Counted from the first letter of the stretch, positions 1-8,596 are shown. The stretch: 64,000 nucleotides of DNA from an uncultured Clostridia bacterium (GCA_934747385.1 CAKVGK010000002.1:1-64000), one strand, 5' to 3'. Numbers and translations are program-made. The notes: generated by a model not told the origin, from the sequence alone.

Positions 1-13
1 ACTCTAACGTAAG

Positions 14-47
14 AAAAAGGGAAAGGCTAATAACCTTTCCTTTTTTG
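14..47 (+). terminator. Rho-independent terminator
   Basis: GGAAAGG (20-26) pairs with CCTTTCC (34-40) across a 7-nt loop, and a T-run follows. The A-tract upstream makes it plausible in both directions. It would end a plus-strand gene lying before the window. Confidence 0.75.
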
Positions 48-88
48 TTTTGGTTAAATAAAAAACCACCTGATTATAGGTGGGGGCT

Positions 89-163
89 TGGTGTTCTCGG
101 CGGGAATCGAACCCACAACAAAGCCTTAGGAGGGCTCCGTAATATCCGTTTTACTACGAGAAC
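89..163 (-). tRNA. tRNA-Arg (CCT anticodon)
   Basis: The minus strand folds as a complete 75-nt tRNA. The acceptor arm GTTCTCG pairs with CGAGAAC, followed by discriminator A and an encoded CCA. The T arm carries GGTTCGATTCC, and the anticodon loop CTCCTAA has anticodon CCT (reads AGG). It is transcribed away from the phosphopantetheinyl transferase gene. Confidence 0.93.
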
Positions 164-268
164 ATGGTGCGTGTTGAGTGTTTTACAAATTAGTTTAAGC
201 GAGGATTGGCGCAGGCGCATGAATTGGATTGTGTTGAAAATTAAGGGAGTATGATTTGCGACTGAATA

Positions 269-297
269 AATGTAGCACACATGGCTGGTTTTGTCAA
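269..297 (-). promoter_or_regulatory. Promoter of tRNA-Arg
   Basis: On the minus strand, TTGACA (297-292), a 17-nt spacer and TACATT (274-269) make a near-consensus sigma-70/SigA promoter about 100 nt before the tRNA. The -35 overlaps the stop codon of the upstream gene. Confidence 0.7.
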
Positions 298-869
298 GCG
301 AAATGCTTTTTAATGCTGGCAACACAGAGATAATATTTGTTTTTATTTTGGTCTTTCATGTGAAAAAGTTTTAGTTTGATTTTTTTGTTGTAATCTCGCA
401 TGGAGCTGTTGTTGCCAAAAATCTTTTTGCGGCTTTCGTATTTTGTCCATTCTTCGGTGAAAAGTTTATCAGGGCAATTTGATTTTGCGATTTTTTTGCA
501 AACTTTGGCGGAGAAAAATCTGTTTGCTACTTTTGTGTTTAACTTTGTTAAAATTTGAATGTCAATTCCAACAGGGTAATCTGCCAAAATTGTTGCAACA
601 TAATTTTTGTTGTGGGTAATACTAAAAAATAAATTTAATGTTTCGTCCTCAAAGAAAGGCTTGCCGTCTTCAGTGGTGTTTATAACAAGTTTGTCCAAAT
701 CCAAACTCAAAATTTTTAAGCTTTCCTTTAGAAGTTGATATGAATAAAAAACTCTAGTTTTGTCTATGTTTGTAGCGTATTGTTCGATGCGTTGTGCAAA
801 ATAACGGTTAGCAATCGGCTGACCTGAATAATCTTTATTGGTTATTTCTAATATATTTAGAATTTTCAT
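294..869 (-). CDS. Sfp-type 4'-phosphopantetheinyl transferase
   Basis: This 191-residue protein probably transfers the phosphopantetheine arm of CoA to a carrier-protein serine. Visible signatures are FFSITHNKNY followed by PVGIDIQ (the Mg/CoA-binding [VI]G[VI]D motif, about residues 80-105) and FTEEWTKYESRKKIFG (the W..KE-like helix, here W.KYES). Its length is slightly below that of Sfp (about 220). No carrier protein or synthase gene lies nearby, so it may serve the fatty-acid carrier protein in place of AcpS; that is inference. It is followed by tRNA-Arg. A TATAAT-like string overlaps its ATG, so the true promoter is unclear. Confidence 0.8.
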   Translation of the reverse strand: MKILNILEITNKDYSGQPIANRYFAQRIEQYATNIDKTRVFYSYQLLKESLKILSLDLDKLVINTTEDGKPFFEDETLNLFFSITHNKNYVATILADYPVGIDIQILTKLNTKVANRFFSAKVCKKIAKSNCPDKLFTEEWTKYESRKKIFGNNSSMRDYNKKIKLKLFHMKDQNKNKYYLCVASIKKHFA

Positions 870-964
870 TATACAAAGTAAAAAATTAATAATTAATGAA
901 TAAATATTAAAATAATAATTAAAAATGTATGTTTTTTCACGTAATTTTAATAAATTATCAAATT

Positions 965-1873
965 TTATAATTGGTTTATCAAATTTTCAATTTCTGCAAG
1001 AGTTGTGAATTGCATTATTTTAACTTTAGTTTCAGTTGCCAAAGGAGTGGATTTAACATACCACATTAAATGCTTTTTAAAATAAGCAACCAAAGTTTTT
1101 TCTGTTCTAAAATAAGATTTTAAAAGTTCCAAATGTGTTAAAATGACCTGCTTCTTGCTGTATGGTTGATTTGTCCCTTTTAACTTTGAAAAAATCTCTG
1201 GATTGCCCATTGCTTGCCTGCCAATCATTACGCCTGCGCAGCCAATGGATTTTGCAAAATCTACGTCTTGTTTTGTTGCAATGTCGCCAGACCAAAAAAC
1301 TGGAATGCTTACACTTTCAATTAGTTTTTTATATGCTGACTTATCAACTGTTCCGGAATAACCTTGCTCGCGAGTTCTGGCATGAAGTGTTATGAAAGCT
1401 GCGCCACATTTTTCACACATTTTGGCGAATTCAATATAGTTTATGTTGTCATCAATTCCAAGCCTAAATTTAACGGAAACAGGCTTACTTGTGTTGCTAA
1501 CCAGGGCAGTGATAACTTTGCTTGAATTTTCCAAATCTCTCATCATGGCGCTGCCATCTTTATTTTTCACAATTTTAGGTGCAGGGCAGCCGCAATTAAG
1601 GTCGATGAAATCGAATTTTTCAAACCTTTTGTCGTTGATTAAATAAGCAATATTTGGGTCGTGAAAAAACACTTGGCAGCCGCAAATTGCTTTTGCTTCT
1701 TCTCGCAACATTTTTTCTGTTTGTTTGCTGCTGTGTTCAAAAGCTTTCAAACTTATCATTTCGGTAACAACCATGTCTGCGCCAAAATCTGCACAAATTT
1801 TTCTAAAAGCAAAATCTGTTACGCCTGCCATTGGCGCAAGTGCTATCATAAATTTGTTGAATTTAAGTTTCAT
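965..1873 (-). CDS. dus: tRNA-dihydrouridine synthase (DusB-like)
   Basis: This FMN-dependent enzyme reduces uridine in the tRNA D-loop. The 302-residue protein is close to usual length and has APMAGVTD at residues 13-20, the active-site segment NCGCPAPK (93-100, catalytic Cys96 before Pro), HARTREQGYSG and the phosphate-binding IGRQAMGNP. It stands alone, divergent from the MurJ-like gene. A TTGAAA-16-TATACT promoter ends only 6 nt before the ATG and no Shine-Dalgarno sequence is present, so the mRNA is probably leaderless. The exact tRNA target (U16, U17, U20) cannot be told from sequence alone. Confidence 0.92.
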   Translation of the reverse strand: MKLKFNKFMIALAPMAGVTDFAFRKICADFGADMVVTEMISLKAFEHSSKQTEKMLREEAKAICGCQVFFHDPNIAYLINDKRFEKFDFIDLNCGCPAPKIVKNKDGSAMMRDLENSSKVITALVSNTSKPVSVKFRLGIDDNINYIEFAKMCEKCGAAFITLHARTREQGYSGTVDKSAYKKLIESVSIPVFWSGDIATKQDVDFAKSIGCAGVMIGRQAMGNPEIFSKLKGTNQPYSKKQVILTHLELLKSYFRTEKTLVAYFKKHLMWYVKSTPLATETKVKIMQFTTLAEIENLINQL

Positions 1874-1879
1874 ATTAAT

Positions 1880-1907
1880 AGTATATAAAATTATAAAAAT
1901 ATTTCAA
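1880..1907 (-). promoter_or_regulatory. Promoter of dus (leaderless type)
   Basis: On the minus strand, TTGAAA (1907-1902), a 16-nt spacer and TATACT (1885-1880) are followed by only 6 nt before the ATG at 1873. The expected transcription start is at or next to the A of ATG. Confidence 0.55.
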
Positions 1908-2057
1908 AATGATTTTAATTTGTTGATATAAACAAAAAATATAAATTAATATAAAAAATAATTAAAAAATTAAATTTTCGCATTAATTTTGGCAATTTTA
2001 TTTAATTTTTATAAAATTTTTAATAAATATTTTAATTTTATTTGCAAAAAATAGGTT

Positions 2058-3575
2058 ATGAAAAAAAATAATTTATTCACAGGAGCCTTGATTTTATCTA
2101 TAGGCGGTGTGCTTGCAAAAATATTCAGCGCGGTGTATAGAATTGCTTTAACGCGAATTTTGGGCGGAGAAGGAATTGGAATATATCAGTTAATTTTTCC
2201 CCTTTATGCACTTTGTGTTGTGCTTGCAACTGCAGGGCTTCCAATGGCAATTTCAAAGGTAATTTCAAAACATAAAAATTGTAAAAGTCAAATTGTTAAA
2301 AAATGTTTTGTTATAACAAGTTGTATTTCACTTTTGCTGGCACTGATTTTGTCGGTCTGCAGCAAACCGCTTGCGGCGCTGCAAGGAGCAAAAGAAATTT
2401 GGATTTGTTATTTAATTTTGGCACCAACAATAATTTTGGTCAGCGCAACCAGCGTTCTGCGAGGCTACTTTCAAGGTGTGGGCTATTTTTCACCAAGCAC
2501 CATTTCAAGCGTTATTGAGCAACTTGCAAAAATGGTTTTTGGTTTAATGTTGAGTTTAATGTTAATCAACATAAGTCTGTTCGCCTCAATTATTGGTGCA
2601 ATGGTGGCGATTGTTATAAGTGAATTGTTTGCTTTGTTTGTACTTATAATTTTCTTTAAAAAGAATCCTCCAAAAGACAAAGAAACTCAAGAAAACATTT
2701 CAATAAAGGAAGTGTTTAAAGATATTTTGCCAATAACCATTACGAACGTTATTTTGCCAATAAGCAGTTTTGTTGACAGCCTGCTTGTTGTTAATCTGTT
2801 AAGCATAAATTTCAGCAAAAACATGTCAATTTTTATGTATGGGGTAGAATCTGGTGCGGTGTCTTCATTGGTTAGCCTGCCAACCATATTTTCGTTTGCT
2901 ATTGCAAGTGTACTGCTTCCAACATTAACAGGGAATAGCCATGTTCACAATAAAACACACAAGTTAGCATTGGGCTTAAAAATTGTGCTGATTATCACTT
3001 TGCCTTGTGTTATTTGCTTCACTTTGTTCCCAGATAGATTGATAAAACTTTTGTATGCAGACAAACTATCCGGCTTCGGCGTTGAAGGGCTAAACATTGC
3101 ATATAGGCTTCTCACAATTTCAGGTTTTGGTGTTGTGTTTTTAAGCATTAATCAATTATATTCAAGTTGTTTGCAGGCGGTGGACAAGCGCATGGCGACC
3201 ATTAGAAACTTAACAATGGCGGTTGTGGTTAAATTTGTTATTGAACTGATATTTATGCCAAGCGTAATGGTTAATATTTATGCACTCGCTGTTGGAAACA
3301 CGGCATGCTATATAACTGCCATGGCATTAAACCATTTGGAAATTGAAGAGAGTTTCCCATTGAAATTCGATTACATGTTCATGTGCAAATTATTGTTGTG
3401 CAATGCGGTTATGTTGGTTTCTCTCATATTGGTGTTTGGCTTAAGTCAATCTCAAATTGTTGTTCTGTTGGGATTTGTGCTTGCTGCCGCATTGTATTTG
3501 CTTTTGCTTTTCGCAACCAAAATTTTCAACAAAAAAGACTTGGCAATGCTAAAATATGGAACAATAAAACGTTAA
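2058..3575 (+). CDS. SpoVB/YabM/MurJ-family lipid flippase
   Basis: This 505-residue integral membrane protein of the MOP superfamily has about 14 predicted membrane segments. The N-terminus (GALILSIGGVLAKIFSAVYR, then ILGGEGIGIYQLIFPLY) is typical of the SpoVB/MurJ branch that moves lipid-linked wall or polysaccharide precursors across the membrane. In Clostridia a YabM-type member sits just before mazG, hup, an S4-domain gene and yabP-yabQ-divIC. Here hup follows directly, which supports the YabM assignment. Whether it handles lipid II, a spore-cortex precursor or another glycan lipid cannot be decided. Only a weak ribosome site (TAGGTT) precedes the ATG. Confidence 0.85.
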   Translation: MKKNNLFTGALILSIGGVLAKIFSAVYRIALTRILGGEGIGIYQLIFPLYALCVVLATAGLPMAISKVISKHKNCKSQIVKKCFVITSCISLLLALILSVCSKPLAALQGAKEIWICYLILAPTIILVSATSVLRGYFQGVGYFSPSTISSVIEQLAKMVFGLMLSLMLINISLFASIIGAMVAIVISELFALFVLIIFFKKNPPKDKETQENISIKEVFKDILPITITNVILPISSFVDSLLVVNLLSINFSKNMSIFMYGVESGAVSSLVSLPTIFSFAIASVLLPTLTGNSHVHNKTHKLALGLKIVLIITLPCVICFTLFPDRLIKLLYADKLSGFGVEGLNIAYRLLTISGFGVVFLSINQLYSSCLQAVDKRMATIRNLTMAVVVKFVIELIFMPSVMVNIYALAVGNTACYITAMALNHLEIEESFPLKFDYMFMCKLLLCNAVMLVSLILVFGLSQSQIVVLLGFVLAAALYLLLLFATKIFNKKDLAMLKYGTIKR

Positions 3576-3643
3576 TTTGAAATATTGTGATTAATTTTAA
3601 GTTTATTGGTAAAAACCTTATTAATAATTTTTAAGGAGATACT

Positions 3644-3916
3644 ATGAATAAAAATGAATTTGTAACAGAGATAAACGCAAAAACTGGTTTGACAAAAAAG
3701 GATTGCAAACTTTGCTTGGAAACAATAATCAGTGTGATTAAGGACGCTCTTAAAAATGGTGACAGTGTAACCCTTTCCAACTTTGGGAAATTCAAAGTGA
3801 ACGAAATCAAAGCAAAGCCAATGTATAGTTTTCAAACTGGAAAAACTTATTTGGCAGAGCAAAGAAAAACACCAGTTTTTAGAGCAAGCGAAAATTTAAA
3901 AAGAAGTGTAAAATAA
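3644..3916 (+). CDS. hup: HU-family DNA-binding protein
   Basis: This 90-residue histone-like protein has the family hallmarks: MNKNEFVTEINAKTGLTKKD at the start, GDSVTLSNFGKFKV in the middle, and a beta-arm with KTPVFRASENLKRSVK at the end. It bends and compacts DNA as a dimer. The arm segment is unusual: the common R-x-x-R-N-P-x-T is replaced by EQRKTPVF, so the intercalating proline is kept but the RNP context is not. A strong Shine-Dalgarno AAGGAGA precedes the ATG. It lies 68 bp after the YabM-like gene. Confidence 0.95.
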   Translation: MNKNEFVTEINAKTGLTKKDCKLCLETIISVIKDALKNGDSVTLSNFGKFKVNEIKAKPMYSFQTGKTYLAEQRKTPVFRASENLKRSVK

Positions 3917-3947
3917 AATTAAAATCATAAAAAAATCAACAAAAACA

Positions 3948-3978
3948 ATAAAAAAAGCAAATTATTTTGCTTTTTTTC
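3948..3978. terminator. Bidirectional terminator between hup and tadA
   Basis: AAAAAAGCAAA pairs with TTTGCTTTTTT around 3951-3976, with A- and T-tracts on both sides. It serves the convergent hup and tadA genes and overlaps the tadA stop codon at 3962. Confidence 0.7.
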
Positions 3979-4414
3979 GTTTTTCTTTAAAAAATGATTG
4001 AATTAAATTTTTATTTTCCTTTTCAAAATCTTCAAATTTTTCAATGTTTACAGAGTGATTTAAACATGTTTGCAAATTAAATTTTGTTAATCCACCACTT
4101 TGTTCATCGGTCACTGCGTAAAACAAATTTTTAAATCTTGCGTTCATAATTGCGCCTGCACACATTGGGCAGGGCTCAAGAGTTACATAAATATCGCAGT
4201 CGTCCAATCGCCAAGATTTTAATTTTTTGCAAGCCTTTTCAATTGCCAAAATTTCTGCATGGTGGGTGGCTATTTGGTGATGCTCTCTCAAATTGTACGC
4301 TTTTGCAACAACTTTATTATTTTTGACAATAACAGCGCCAACAGGAACTTCTCCTTTGCGCTTTGCTGTGTATGCGAGCATTGTTGCCAATTTCATTGCT
4401 TCGTTCTTTTCCAT
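3962..4414 (-). CDS. tadA: tRNA-specific adenosine deaminase TadA
   Basis: TadA deaminates A34 to inosine in tRNA-Arg(ACG). From ATG 4414 the product is 150 residues, normal for the family. HAE (52-54) gives the zinc His and catalytic Glu, and PCPMC (81-85) gives the two zinc cysteines. An earlier in-frame ATG at 4513 would add about 33 residues with no family similarity, so I use 4414 (4423 is possible). There is no clear Shine-Dalgarno; the start lies inside the upstream M14 gene (98-bp overlap), which suggests translational coupling or a recent loss of the M14 stop codon. Confidence 0.93.
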   Translation of the reverse strand: MEKNEAMKLATMLAYTAKRKGEVPVGAVIVKNNKVVAKAYNLREHHQIATHHAEILAIEKACKKLKSWRLDDCDIYVTLEPCPMCAGAIMNARFKNLFYAVTDEQSGGLTKFNLQTCLNHSVNIEKFEDFEKENKNLIQSFFKEKRKKAK

Positions 4415-5309
4415 ATTTAACATTTTGCACAAAAGTGGAATTAAAGTCAATTGAATTTGCAAACTGATTTGCAGCATTAAGTGCCAGTATTGGAACATTT
4501 TTGTTTTGCTCATAAATTTCTGGCAAACTTTCCTCAGTTAAAGGGTGGGGCAAATCTTCATTTCCAACTTCGATTGTGCAAGCGGGAATGGTCAACTTTT
4601 GAATGCACCAGTCTTTGTAGCCTCCTGTGGAATTTTCGGTCAAAACAACTGGGTAACTGGTTGCTTTGCTTAAAATTGTGCCAATTTCAAAATCTCTGTT
4701 TCTGTTCTGTTCGGTTTGTCCTTCAAAGCCGTAATAGATTATTTCTCCCTTGCTGTGATAAGAGATTGTCAATTTAGGTTTAACTTTTAACGTAAAATTA
4801 ATTAAATCTTGCACCTCACGTTCACTTTCAGGGTAAAAACCTATAAAATTTTCAGTGTTGGGGCAGTTCACGTTTTGCGCTCCGCCTCCCCAGTTGGCGT
4901 TGAAGTTTGTGTTCAAGTCAACAAGATTAATGTTTGCCTTGTATTGACTGAAATTATTGCTTCCGTTGTTTGCCAAAGTCAAATATTGTTTAGTTATTGA
5001 GCAATTTAAAAAATCTAATCCATCAAGAACAACATGTGCTCCATCAGGGTTTGTTAGAAAAACAAAGTAAATTCCACCATTTTTTACCATATTATTGTTG
5101 CTGAGTTCGCGCACCAATTCAACAAGCAAAAGAGTGGTTATGTATTCCCGCGCGTGAATGCCTGCTTGAATTAAAATTTGTGTGCCAGAATAGTCTCCCA
5201 AATGTGTTGCCAAAATGTCTTCACCAAGCACGGATTTGCCAATGCTAAAAAGTTCCACACCTTCCTCTTCAAGTTGCTTAATGCGGTCGATAAGTTCATT
5301 ATAAGTCAT
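4317..5309 (-). CDS. M14-family zinc carboxypeptidase
   Basis: This 330-residue metallocarboxypeptidase resembles the gamma-D-glutamyl-diaminopimelate peptidase branch. Zinc ligands are visible as GIHAREY (H-x-x-E near residues 51-54) and the later ISYHSKG; the catalytic Glu is in CTIEVGNED. The substrate-binding N-R-N of pancreatic enzymes is replaced by DLNTNFNANWG, as I recall for Firmicute members. No signal peptide is seen, so it may act inside the cell on muropeptides. The last 32 or so residues (after about NVKYG) are only an out-of-frame reading of tadA and look unrelated to the family. Shine-Dalgarno TAGGTGG precedes the ATG. Confidence 0.85.
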   Translation of the reverse strand: MTYNELIDRIKQLEEEGVELFSIGKSVLGEDILATHLGDYSGTQILIQAGIHAREYITTLLLVELVRELSNNNMVKNGGIYFVFLTNPDGAHVVLDGLDFLNCSITKQYLTLANNGSNNFSQYKANINLVDLNTNFNANWGGGAQNVNCPNTENFIGFYPESEREVQDLINFTLKVKPKLTISYHSKGEIIYYGFEGQTEQNRNRDFEIGTILSKATSYPVVLTENSTGGYKDWCIQKLTIPACTIEVGNEDLPHPLTEESLPEIYEQNKNVPILALNAANQFANSIDFNSTFVQNVKYGKERSNEIGNNARIHSKAQRRSSCWRCYCQK

Positions 5310-5399
5310 AGTCCACCTAATCCTTTATTTTTATTATGATTTAACCGCTTAAAATGTTTAAGGTTTTTCATTTTGTTTAACTTTCGGCATGTTTTTTGC

Positions 5400-5425
5400 A
5401 ATAAAAAGGGGCATAAGACCCCTGA
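5400..5425 (-). terminator. Terminator of the CPBP-rlmH operon
   Basis: On the minus strand AGGGG, a 7-nt loop and CCCCT are followed by a T-run, just downstream of the rlmH stop codon. Confidence 0.65.
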
Positions 5426-5435
5426 TTGAAATTTC

Positions 5436-5906
5436 CTATTTGTGGTAAGCAATGTGGTTTATAATTGTAAAAGCGCGGTAAATCTGCTCCAAAAAAATAA
5501 CTCTCATAAGTTGGTGAGGAAAAGTCATTTTTGAAAATGAAATTCTTTCCAAGCACTTATCTTTAATTCTTTTAGCAATGCCGTTAGACGCTCCAATTAT
5601 AAAACTAATTTCGCTTGTTTTTAAGCACAAATTTTGTATCTTTTCTGAAAATTGTTCGCTTGAAAACTGTGGTGCATCAATGTCTAAACAGATGGGGTAA
5701 CCCTTCATGTGTTTTTCAATGTTTAATGCGTCTTTTTCAAGAGCAGAAAGAATGTCCTTTTCGTTTGCTGAAGCTGGGTTGTTTTCTTTCAATTTAATAA
5801 TTTTTAGTTCTGCAAATCTGGAAATCCTTTTTGAATATTCGGCAATTGCTTGTTGCAGATAGCCTTCTTTTATGTCACCAATTGCAATCAAATTTATTTT
5901 TAACAT
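5436..5906 (-). CDS. rlmH: 23S rRNA pseudouridine-1915 N3-methyltransferase RlmH
   Basis: RlmH methylates pseudouridine 1915 of 23S rRNA. The 156-residue protein has the N-terminal INLIAIGDIKEGYL, the SAM-knot segment FIIGASNG and the C-terminal tail HIAYHK typical of the family. The start at 5906 is fixed by a TAATG overlap with the stop of the upstream CPBP gene; an earlier ATG at 5921 would overlap more and adds no conserved residues. It is the last gene of a three-gene unit with two CPBP proteases. Confidence 0.95.
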   Translation of the reverse strand: MLKINLIAIGDIKEGYLQQAIAEYSKRISRFAELKIIKLKENNPASANEKDILSALEKDALNIEKHMKGYPICLDIDAPQFSSEQFSEKIQNLCLKTSEISFIIGASNGIAKRIKDKCLERISFSKMTFPHQLMRVIFLEQIYRAFTIINHIAYHK

Positions 5907-6946
5907 TAAATCAACCCCCAAATAAAAGAAGATAACGTGACTAAAGCCCCCAATATTATGCTGGAAATTATAAACACTTTACTTTTAAAATTACCAGATT
6001 TTTGTGGTGCATTTAGCAAATGTCTTTGCTTTAAAACAATGTTTACTTGGCTGATTTTTTCTTGCGCTTGTTCAATTGTTAAAGTGTTGGATTTAAGGTA
6101 TTTAACAATCTTTTCAATGTCCATTTTTGCACGTTCTCGCATCATTTGCCCTGCAAGATGTTTGTAACACCAAATAAGCAGCATTACGGCAAGGCTAACA
6201 AAGGTCACATAAAGCAAAATGCTTGAAGCAAGCATGGTTTCAAATTCTTGAATAAAACTTGCCAAAGGCCAATTCATATATACGCCATAGTAGAAGTAGG
6301 TTGAAAGTGCGTTGTTCATGAAATGAATAATCATACTTGGGAAAATGCTGTCACTCACCAAAGCAATATAGCCCATTAATGCCCCCAAAATAGTTGCGTA
6401 AAAGAATTGATTTATATTCAAGTGAATTAATCCAAACAGTATGGAAGAAATTATCAAAGCATATCTAGGATTGGAATATTTTTTGTTTGCGTGCAGCATA
6501 ATTCCGCGATGCAAAAATTCCTCGCAAAAGCCGGGCAACAGGCAAGAGAGCACAAGTTCTTTAAACAATGAAAAGTAACTGAGTGTTTGGCTGGAACCGC
6601 CAAGTTTAACTGATTCATAACCGAGCATGCTTATTATTGAAGCAAAAGTTTGCGCAACAAATGAATTTATAGCATACAAAACAATTCCAAGCAAAATTGA
6701 AATGATAATCATTTTGCCAGAAATTGCTTTAAAGCCAGCGTCTGCAAATGTCTGTTTTACATTTTTGCCAACAAACAATGTGTAAAGCAAAAGGGGCACA
6801 CCAAAAAGGACAACACATTGAATTAAAAATGCTGAAAGATATTCGTTTGTAACAATTCCAAAACTGCCCAAAACAAACACCACGGCAACAAGTGTGATGC
6901 TAACAAAATATATAAATCCAATTTTTGTTAAATTCTTATTTTTCAT
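5906..6946 (-). CDS. CPBP-family intramembrane glutamic protease (1)
   Basis: This 346-residue polytopic membrane protein has the CAAX/Abi (CPBP) motifs: EE..R in FCEEFLHRG (E142, E143, R147), FGLIH (H175) and HFMNN (H208, N212). All catalytic positions are intact. The family includes Rce1-type proteases and bacteriocin-immunity proteins; the substrate here is unknown. A soluble stretch of about 60 residues follows the core and then a last C-terminal membrane helix. It sits 2 bp after a second CPBP gene and its stop overlaps the rlmH start. Confidence 0.88.
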   Translation of the reverse strand: MKNKNLTKIGFIYFVSITLVAVVFVLGSFGIVTNEYLSAFLIQCVVLFGVPLLLYTLFVGKNVKQTFADAGFKAISGKMIIISILLGIVLYAINSFVAQTFASIISMLGYESVKLGGSSQTLSYFSLFKELVLSCLLPGFCEEFLHRGIMLHANKKYSNPRYALIISSILFGLIHLNINQFFYATILGALMGYIALVSDSIFPSMIIHFMNNALSTYFYYGVYMNWPLASFIQEFETMLASSILLYVTFVSLAVMLLIWCYKHLAGQMMRERAKMDIEKIVKYLKSNTLTIEQAQEKISQVNIVLKQRHLLNAPQKSGNFKSKVFIISSIILGALVTLSSFIWGLI

Positions 6947-6948
6947 AT

Positions 6949-7806
6949 CTATATTACAAAATTAATTAAAACCCAAAACACAATCATAACGCCAAGGCTA
7001 ACAAGCAAACTTATTGCCTCTAGTTTGCTCAGTTTAAATGCAGTTGAATTTTTAAAAGTATAAAGTAAAATTGTTGTTAAAAACAAGACAAAGGCAACTG
7101 CGGCAATCAAGTAAAATGTCCAGTGATTGAAATAAAAGCCAATTCCTGTTAGGGCTAGTGCGTTGTTTGTTATGTGGACAATAATACAATATATTATGTT
7201 GTTTTCTTTTGCCATTATTACACCAAACAACAATCCCATCAATAAAGGGTAAAGCATTTGTTCTTTTGACATGTGAAAAATGCTAAACATTATTGCACTG
7301 ACCCAAATTGCCAATTGTTTGCTTTTGTTTTCAAGCCCTTTGTAAATTATTCCGCGGAAAAGCAATTCTTCACAAATTGCAGGAATAATCACTCTTGAAA
7401 AAGCGGAATAAAGATAGCCTATTCCTGAAATATTAATCGCGGTTGGGGCAATCTTAAAAAGTTTGTTAAAACTTAAAACAACGGGGTAAAGCAAAAAGTA
7501 ACTTATAACTGCAATGCCAATGTAACATACGATTTTTAACGCGGATAGGTGCTTGGTGTAGTTGATTTCTGCTTTCCTTTTATAAAACAAGAAAATCAAA
7601 ACAAACACAAGGTTCATAACGATAACAGAAATAAGAAACCCTAAATTGTTGCTTGAAAAGTCGTAAAAGGCTTTTGATTCATAGCCATTAAGTTTGTAAA
7701 CAACAATTCCAATAACGGCAAAAAAAACAAGTGCAATTTGACTTAAAACAAAACTTGCAACAAAACTGATTGAACTATCAACAACATTAATTTGCTTTTT
7801 TTCCAT
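6949..7806 (-). CDS. CPBP-family intramembrane glutamic protease (2)
   Basis: This 285-residue membrane protein is the first gene of the CPBP-CPBP-rlmH unit. The catalytic motifs are ICEELLFRG, FSIFHMS and VHITNNA, all intact. It shares the motif layout of its neighbour but little else, so the pair is an old duplication or two separate acquisitions. A weak promoter (TTGCTT-17-TATTAT on the minus strand) ends about 9 nt before the ATG. It is divergent from the GlmU-like gene. Confidence 0.87.
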   Translation of the reverse strand: MEKKQINVVDSSISFVASFVLSQIALVFFAVIGIVVYKLNGYESKAFYDFSSNNLGFLISVIVMNLVFVLIFLFYKRKAEINYTKHLSALKIVCYIGIAVISYFLLYPVVLSFNKLFKIAPTAINISGIGYLYSAFSRVIIPAICEELLFRGIIYKGLENKSKQLAIWVSAIMFSIFHMSKEQMLYPLLMGLLFGVIMAKENNIIYCIIVHITNNALALTGIGFYFNHWTFYLIAAVAFVLFLTTILLYTFKNSTAFKLSKLEAISLLVSLGVMIVFWVLINFVI

Positions 7807-7898
7807 TGTTATTTAATAATAACAAAAAACATAATCAAAAGCAATTGAATTTTGTTGCGGATTTGCAACTGTTTGTAGGGTTTGGAATATATAACAAT

Positions 7899-8570
7899 AT
7901 GAAATACATAGTTTACGATAAAACCTTGCAAAACAAAGATTTGCAGAAATACAATATCTTTATTTCAGCGGACTCTAAGGTGGCGGAAGGAACAAAAATC
8001 TGGTCAAATGTCTGCATTGACTCTGCAAGCATTGTGTGCTCAGGTTGTGAAATAACCTCTAATTCTGTGCTGGAGAACACGCAGATTGATGCAAACGTTT
8101 GCGTAAAATCTTCATATTTGGAAGATTGCAAAATTGGTGAGGGATGCACGATTGGACCATTTTCTCACATTCGTGGCAATTCAGTGTTGGGGAAACAATG
8201 CAGGGTGGGTAATTTTGTGGAAATAAAAAATGCTCAAATTGGAAGTTTTTGCAAGATGGCACATTTGGCTTACATTGGTGACGCAACAATTGGAGAGAAT
8301 TGCAACATTGGCTGTGGAGTGATTTTTTGCAATTATAATGGCAAAATAAAACAACGTTCAACTTTGGGCGATAATGTGTTTGTCGGTTCAAATTCAAACC
8401 TGATTGCACCAGTTACAATTGAAAGCAATGTTTATATTGCGGGAGGAAGCACAATAACTCAGGACATAAAAAAGGACGAATTTGCCATTGCAAGGTCAAG
8501 ACAAATTAACAAAACTAATTTTAAAAATCCTTACATTGAAGGAATAAAAGAAAAGCAAAATAAAAAATAA
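7899..8570 (+). CDS. Stand-alone GlmU-type glucosamine-1-phosphate N-acetyltransferase domain
   Basis: The 223 residues from ATG 7899 match the left-handed beta-helix acetyltransferase half of GlmU, not the whole enzyme. Signatures are GPFSHIRGNSVLG, GNFVEIKNA, KMAHLAYIGDATIG (H122 equals the catalytic His of GlmU), FCNYNGK, GSNSNLIAPVTI and FAIARSRQ. GlmU acetylates GlcN-1-P and then forms UDP-GlcNAc. The N-terminal uridylyltransferase half (about 230 residues) is absent; in its place are about 45 residues of unrelated sequence. A separate uridylyltransferase gene would have to complete the pathway. The upstream in-frame ATG at 7806 adds no recognisable domain. There is no strong ribosome site. 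Confidence 0.85.
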   Translation: MKYIVYDKTLQNKDLQKYNIFISADSKVAEGTKIWSNVCIDSASIVCSGCEITSNSVLENTQIDANVCVKSSYLEDCKIGEGCTIGPFSHIRGNSVLGKQCRVGNFVEIKNAQIGSFCKMAHLAYIGDATIGENCNIGCGVIFCNYNGKIKQRSTLGDNVFVGSNSNLIAPVTIESNVYIAGGSTITQDIKKDEFAIARSRQINKTNFKNPYIEGIKEKQNKK

Positions 8571-8596
8571 AAAATGCAAAAAATTAATAAAAAGTA

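Noticed and set aside
45..325. Short open frames on both strands across tRNA-Arg
   Set aside because: They overlap the tRNA and its promoter, and have no ribosome site.
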